From: an uncultured Opitutia bacterium
Lineage (GTDB): Bacteria; Verrucomicrobiota; Verrucomicrobiia; Opitutales; UBA953
Length of the DNA: 34,300 nt
Direction: 5' to 3'
NCBI GenBank assembly: GCA_903868455.1
Contig: CAIPVK010000141.1
Span: 1 to 34,300, forward strand
Positions 32,525-34,300 of the stretch are shown here, one piece after another. The notes beneath the pieces were generated by a model. It was not told the DNA's origin. It saw only the letters and a program-made list of their open reading frames with translations, and did no database searches. Positions within the stretch are counted from its first letter, which is position 1. Each line of letters begins with the position of its first letter. A program made the position numbers and the translations under genes.

Positions 32525-33231
32525 GCTGCGCCTGCGAGCACCTGGCGCTCCGCACGCGGGGCCTCGCCCTGCGCCCGGCGCCGGGCGCGCCGCGGGTCCT
32601 CGAGGGCGCGGACCTCGAGGTGCCCGCGGGCTGCCGCACCGCCCTCGTCGGCCCCAACGGAGCGGGCAAGTCGACGCTCCTGCGCGCGCTCGCGGGGCTC
32701 ACGCCGGCCGACGCAGGGAGCCTCGAGGTCAACGGCGCGCCGCCTCGCGCGGGCCGGGCCGACGTCGCCCTGCTCGCCCAGCGCCCGCGCCTCGCGACCG
32801 GCGTGCCCTGCACGGTCGGCCGCCTGGCGGAGATGGGTCGGCTCGGTCGCGCCGCCTGGGGATTCTCCCTCGGGCGCGACGATCGCGAGCGCGCCCGGCG
32901 CGCCCTCCGGGCGGTGGGCCTCGAGGACCTCGCCGACCGCTCCGTGGCGACGCTCTCCGGCGGCCAGCTGCAGCGCGCGCTGGTCGCCCGCGCGCTCGCC
33001 CAGGGCGCGACGCTCCTTCTGCTGGACGAGCCCTACGTGGGGCTCGACGCGGCGAGCCGGCGCGCGCTCGACGAGCTGCTCTTCGGCCCGGCGCTCGCCG
33101 GGACCACCGTGGTCGTGTCGACGCACGACGCCGCCGACCTGCCGCGCTTCGACCGCATCCTCGCCATCGGCGACGGGCGGGCCGCGGTCACCCTGGCCTG
33201 CGACGGCCGCCACCCGCACCGCCATGCCTGA
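32521..33231 (+). CDS. znuC: Zinc (or manganese) ABC importer, ATP-binding protein
   Basis: This 236-residue ABC ATPase has Walker A GPNGAGKST, signature LSGGQLQRA, Walker B LLLLDEPYVGLD and H-loop STHD. The E-P-Y-V-G-L-D form of Walker B/D-loop matches cluster-9 metal importers. The start at 32521 is read directly from the ATGA overlap with znuA, and its stop overlaps the znuB start by eight bases. It energises uptake of the metal captured by the binding protein. No regulator gene is in the operon. Confidence 0.93.
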   Translation: MSCACEHLALRTRGLALRPAPGAPRVLEGADLEVPAGCRTALVGPNGAGKSTLLRALAGLTPADAGSLEVNGAPPRAGRADVALLAQRPRLATGVPCTVGRLAEMGRLGRAAWGFSLGRDDRERARRALRAVGLEDLADRSVATLSGGQLQRALVARALAQGATLLLLDEPYVGLDAASRRALDELLFGPALAGTTVVVSTHDAADLPRFDRILAIGDGRAAVTLACDGRHPHRHA

Positions 33232-34033
33232 CGCCGGCGCCCTCTCGCACCCGTTCATGCAGCGCGCGCTCCTCGCCGCGGCGCTCTGCGGCGTCGCCTG
33301 CGCGTGCATCGGCACCCACCTCGTCGCGCGGCGCATGACGTTCGTCGGCTCCGCGCTCACGCACACGCTCCTGCCGGGCATCGCGGCGGCCTTCCTGCTG
33401 GGGCTGCCGCCGCACCTCGGGGCGCTCGCGGCGGCGGCGGCGACGGCGGCGCTCATCGCGCTCGCGGGAGGGAAGCGCGGCGGCGGCGAGGACGCGGCGA
33501 TCGGCGTCGCGCAGTCCGCGCTCTTCGCCGCGGGGGTCGTCCTGATGGCCTCGAGCGGCTCTTGGCGGGACTTCGGCGGGATGCTCTTCGGCAGCGTGCT
33601 CGGCGTGGGCGAGGGCGACCTCGCGTGGACGGGCGTCCTCGCCGCGGGGACGGTCGCGCTCCTGCTCGCCGGCCACCGCGCGCTCGAGGCCTCGGCGGTG
33701 GACGAGGACTACGCGCGGGCCGCCGGGCTGCGCCCCGCCCTGCTCCGCCTGGGGCTCGTGCTGCTCGCGGGCGCCGCGGCCGCCTCGGCCGTCAGCCTGC
33801 TCGGCGCGATGCTCACCTCCGCCCTGCTCATCGTGCCCGCCGCGGGCGGCCTGCTCCTCGGGCGCAGCCTGGCGGGCGCCATGCTCTGGGCCTCGGTCAT
33901 CGCCGTCGCCGGCTCGGCCGCGGGGCTCGTCGCCTCCTACCACGTCGAGGCCCTGCCCTCGGGCGCGGCGATGGTCGCCGGCTGCTGCGCGGGCTTCGCG
34001 CTCGCGCGACTCTGGCGCGCGCTGCGCGGCTGA
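33224..34033 (+). CDS. znuB: Zinc (or manganese) ABC importer, permease
   Basis: The 269-residue protein has eight or so hydrophobic helices throughout (for example 10-29, 42-60, 63-82, 92-112, 125-143, 165-190, 192-212, 220-240). It carries the cluster-9 permease phrases F-V-G-S-A-L-T-H, G-V-V-L-M-A-S-S-G-S and S-A-V-S-L-L-G-A-M-L-T-S-A-L-L-I. The ATG at 33224 lies within the last codons of znuC, which indicates coupled translation. The 3' end runs into an 8-bp repeat array nine bases after the stop. Confidence 0.92.
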   Translation: MPDAGALSHPFMQRALLAAALCGVACACIGTHLVARRMTFVGSALTHTLLPGIAAAFLLGLPPHLGALAAAAATAALIALAGGKRGGGEDAAIGVAQSALFAAGVVLMASSGSWRDFGGMLFGSVLGVGEGDLAWTGVLAAGTVALLLAGHRALEASAVDEDYARAAGLRPALLRLGLVLLAGAAAASAVSLLGAMLTSALLIVPAAGGLLLGRSLAGAMLWASVIAVAGSAAGLVASYHVEALPSGAAMVAGCCAGFALARLWRALRG

Positions 34034-34042
34034 TGGAGACTG

Positions 34043-34138
34043 CCGAGTCTCTAAGCTTCTAAGTGGCTGAGTCCCTAAGTCGCTTGGTCACTTAGCTACT
34101 TAGCAACTTAGTCTCTTCGTCTCTTAGTCTCTTCGTCC
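34043..34138. repeat. Degenerate 8-bp tandem repeat array, about 12 units
   Basis: Twelve octamers in exact register, for example CTAAGCTT, CTAAGTGG, CTGAGTCC, CTAAGTCG, CTTAGCTA, CTTAGCAA and CTTAGTCT (twice). The consensus is CTTAGTCT. Units change while the 8-bp phase is kept. The block is far more AT-rich than its surroundings and starts nine bases after the znuB stop. The units do not line up with a coding frame. Confidence 0.85.
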
Positions 34139-34150
34139 TTCTTCCCCCTT

Positions 34151-34166
34151 CTCAGCGCAAGCTGAG
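34151..34166 (-). terminator. GNRA-loop hairpin after the octamer array
   Basis: CTCAGC pairs with GCTGAG around a GCAA tetraloop. On the minus strand it overlaps the stop codon of the edge gene and is followed by AAGGGGGAAG, so there is no U-tract there. On the plus strand it would lie beyond znuB, also without a U-tract. A structural or processing hairpin is as likely as a terminator. Confidence 0.35.
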
Positions 34167-34300
34167 CGGCGGGCCTAGCACCTCGCGCGCGACCACCGCG
34201 CGGCGCAGCGCGGCGCGCGTGGCGAAGTCGCGGGCGTGGGCGGAGGGCGCGCGGCGCGCGACGGAAGGGGCGACCGAGGCCGCGGGGGCGGGCGGCGGCG
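34152..34300 (-). CDS. C-terminal end of an unidentified protein
   Basis: The minus-strand frame is open from the window edge to a stop at 34154-34152, about 49 codons. The start is outside the window. The visible part is Pro/Ala-rich and then a basic helix ending R-D-F-A-T-R-A-A-L-R-R-A-V-V-A-R-E-V-L-G-P-P-L-S-L-R. The neat amphipathic helix with a Gly-Pro-Pro ending supports a real coding frame over a shadow. No family can be named. Confidence 0.5.
   Translation of the reverse strand, partial: PPPAPAASVAPSVARRAPSAHARDFATRAALRRAVVAREVLGPPLSLR

Overview
This is a very GC-rich bacterial window, most likely from a member of Verrucomicrobiota (inference). The main evidence is the five-gene minus-strand operon at 24067-31479. 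It has the order and domain make-up of the Akkermansia muciniphila Amuc_1098-Amuc_1102 locus: a small exported protein, a PilM-like protein, two single-pass inner-membrane proteins and a secretin. I know of this arrangement only from that phylum. Coding density is high, most genes abut or overlap by 1-8 bases, and several starts lack a Shine-Dalgarno sequence.

Left edge (1-1500): a minus-strand PHP-domain phosphoesterase runs off the window. It meets, head to head, an FtsY gene that lacks most of its N domain. Codon use changes at the junction near 780-800, so this may be an assembly join or a recent recombination.

1547-13102: aroB is followed by a convergent pair, phospho-sugar mutase and a small lipoprotein. 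Then comes a plus-strand run: a single-pass TPR-like membrane protein (YfgM-like), an ABC ATPase, an ABC-2 permease, a GldG-like protein, a DUF4340-like protein and an AsmA/TamB-like protein. This looks like a Gld-type ABC export module with envelope-facing partners.

13103-16072: accB, accC and prmB form an operon behind the most AT-rich intergenic stretch noticed. prmB ends inside the 3' end of a convergent nuclease gene.

15990-20348 (minus strand): tRNA-Thr(CGU), folE2, tRNA-Arg(UCU), two GYF_2-plus-membrane-domain paralogs, a DUF2752 protein and a membrane-anchored DRGH nuclease lie in one tight directon. One protein gene starts only nine bases after the tRNA-Arg 3' end.

20450-23060 (plus): a CvpA-like protein, then two unrecognised proteins that share a roughly 90-residue unit, two copies each, closed by a strong terminator. 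A stand-alone 5'-3' exonuclease gene (minus) follows.

24067-31479 (minus): the pilMNOPQ-like operon. PilM and PilN functions appear fused in one protein, and no pilin, PilB/PilT ATPase or PilC platform gene is visible nearby.

31480-34300: an inverted-repeat cluster sits between the pilus-like operon and a divergent znuABC-type zinc (or manganese) importer. The importer is followed by a degenerate 8-bp tandem repeat array (12 units) and the C-terminal end of an unidentified minus-strand gene.
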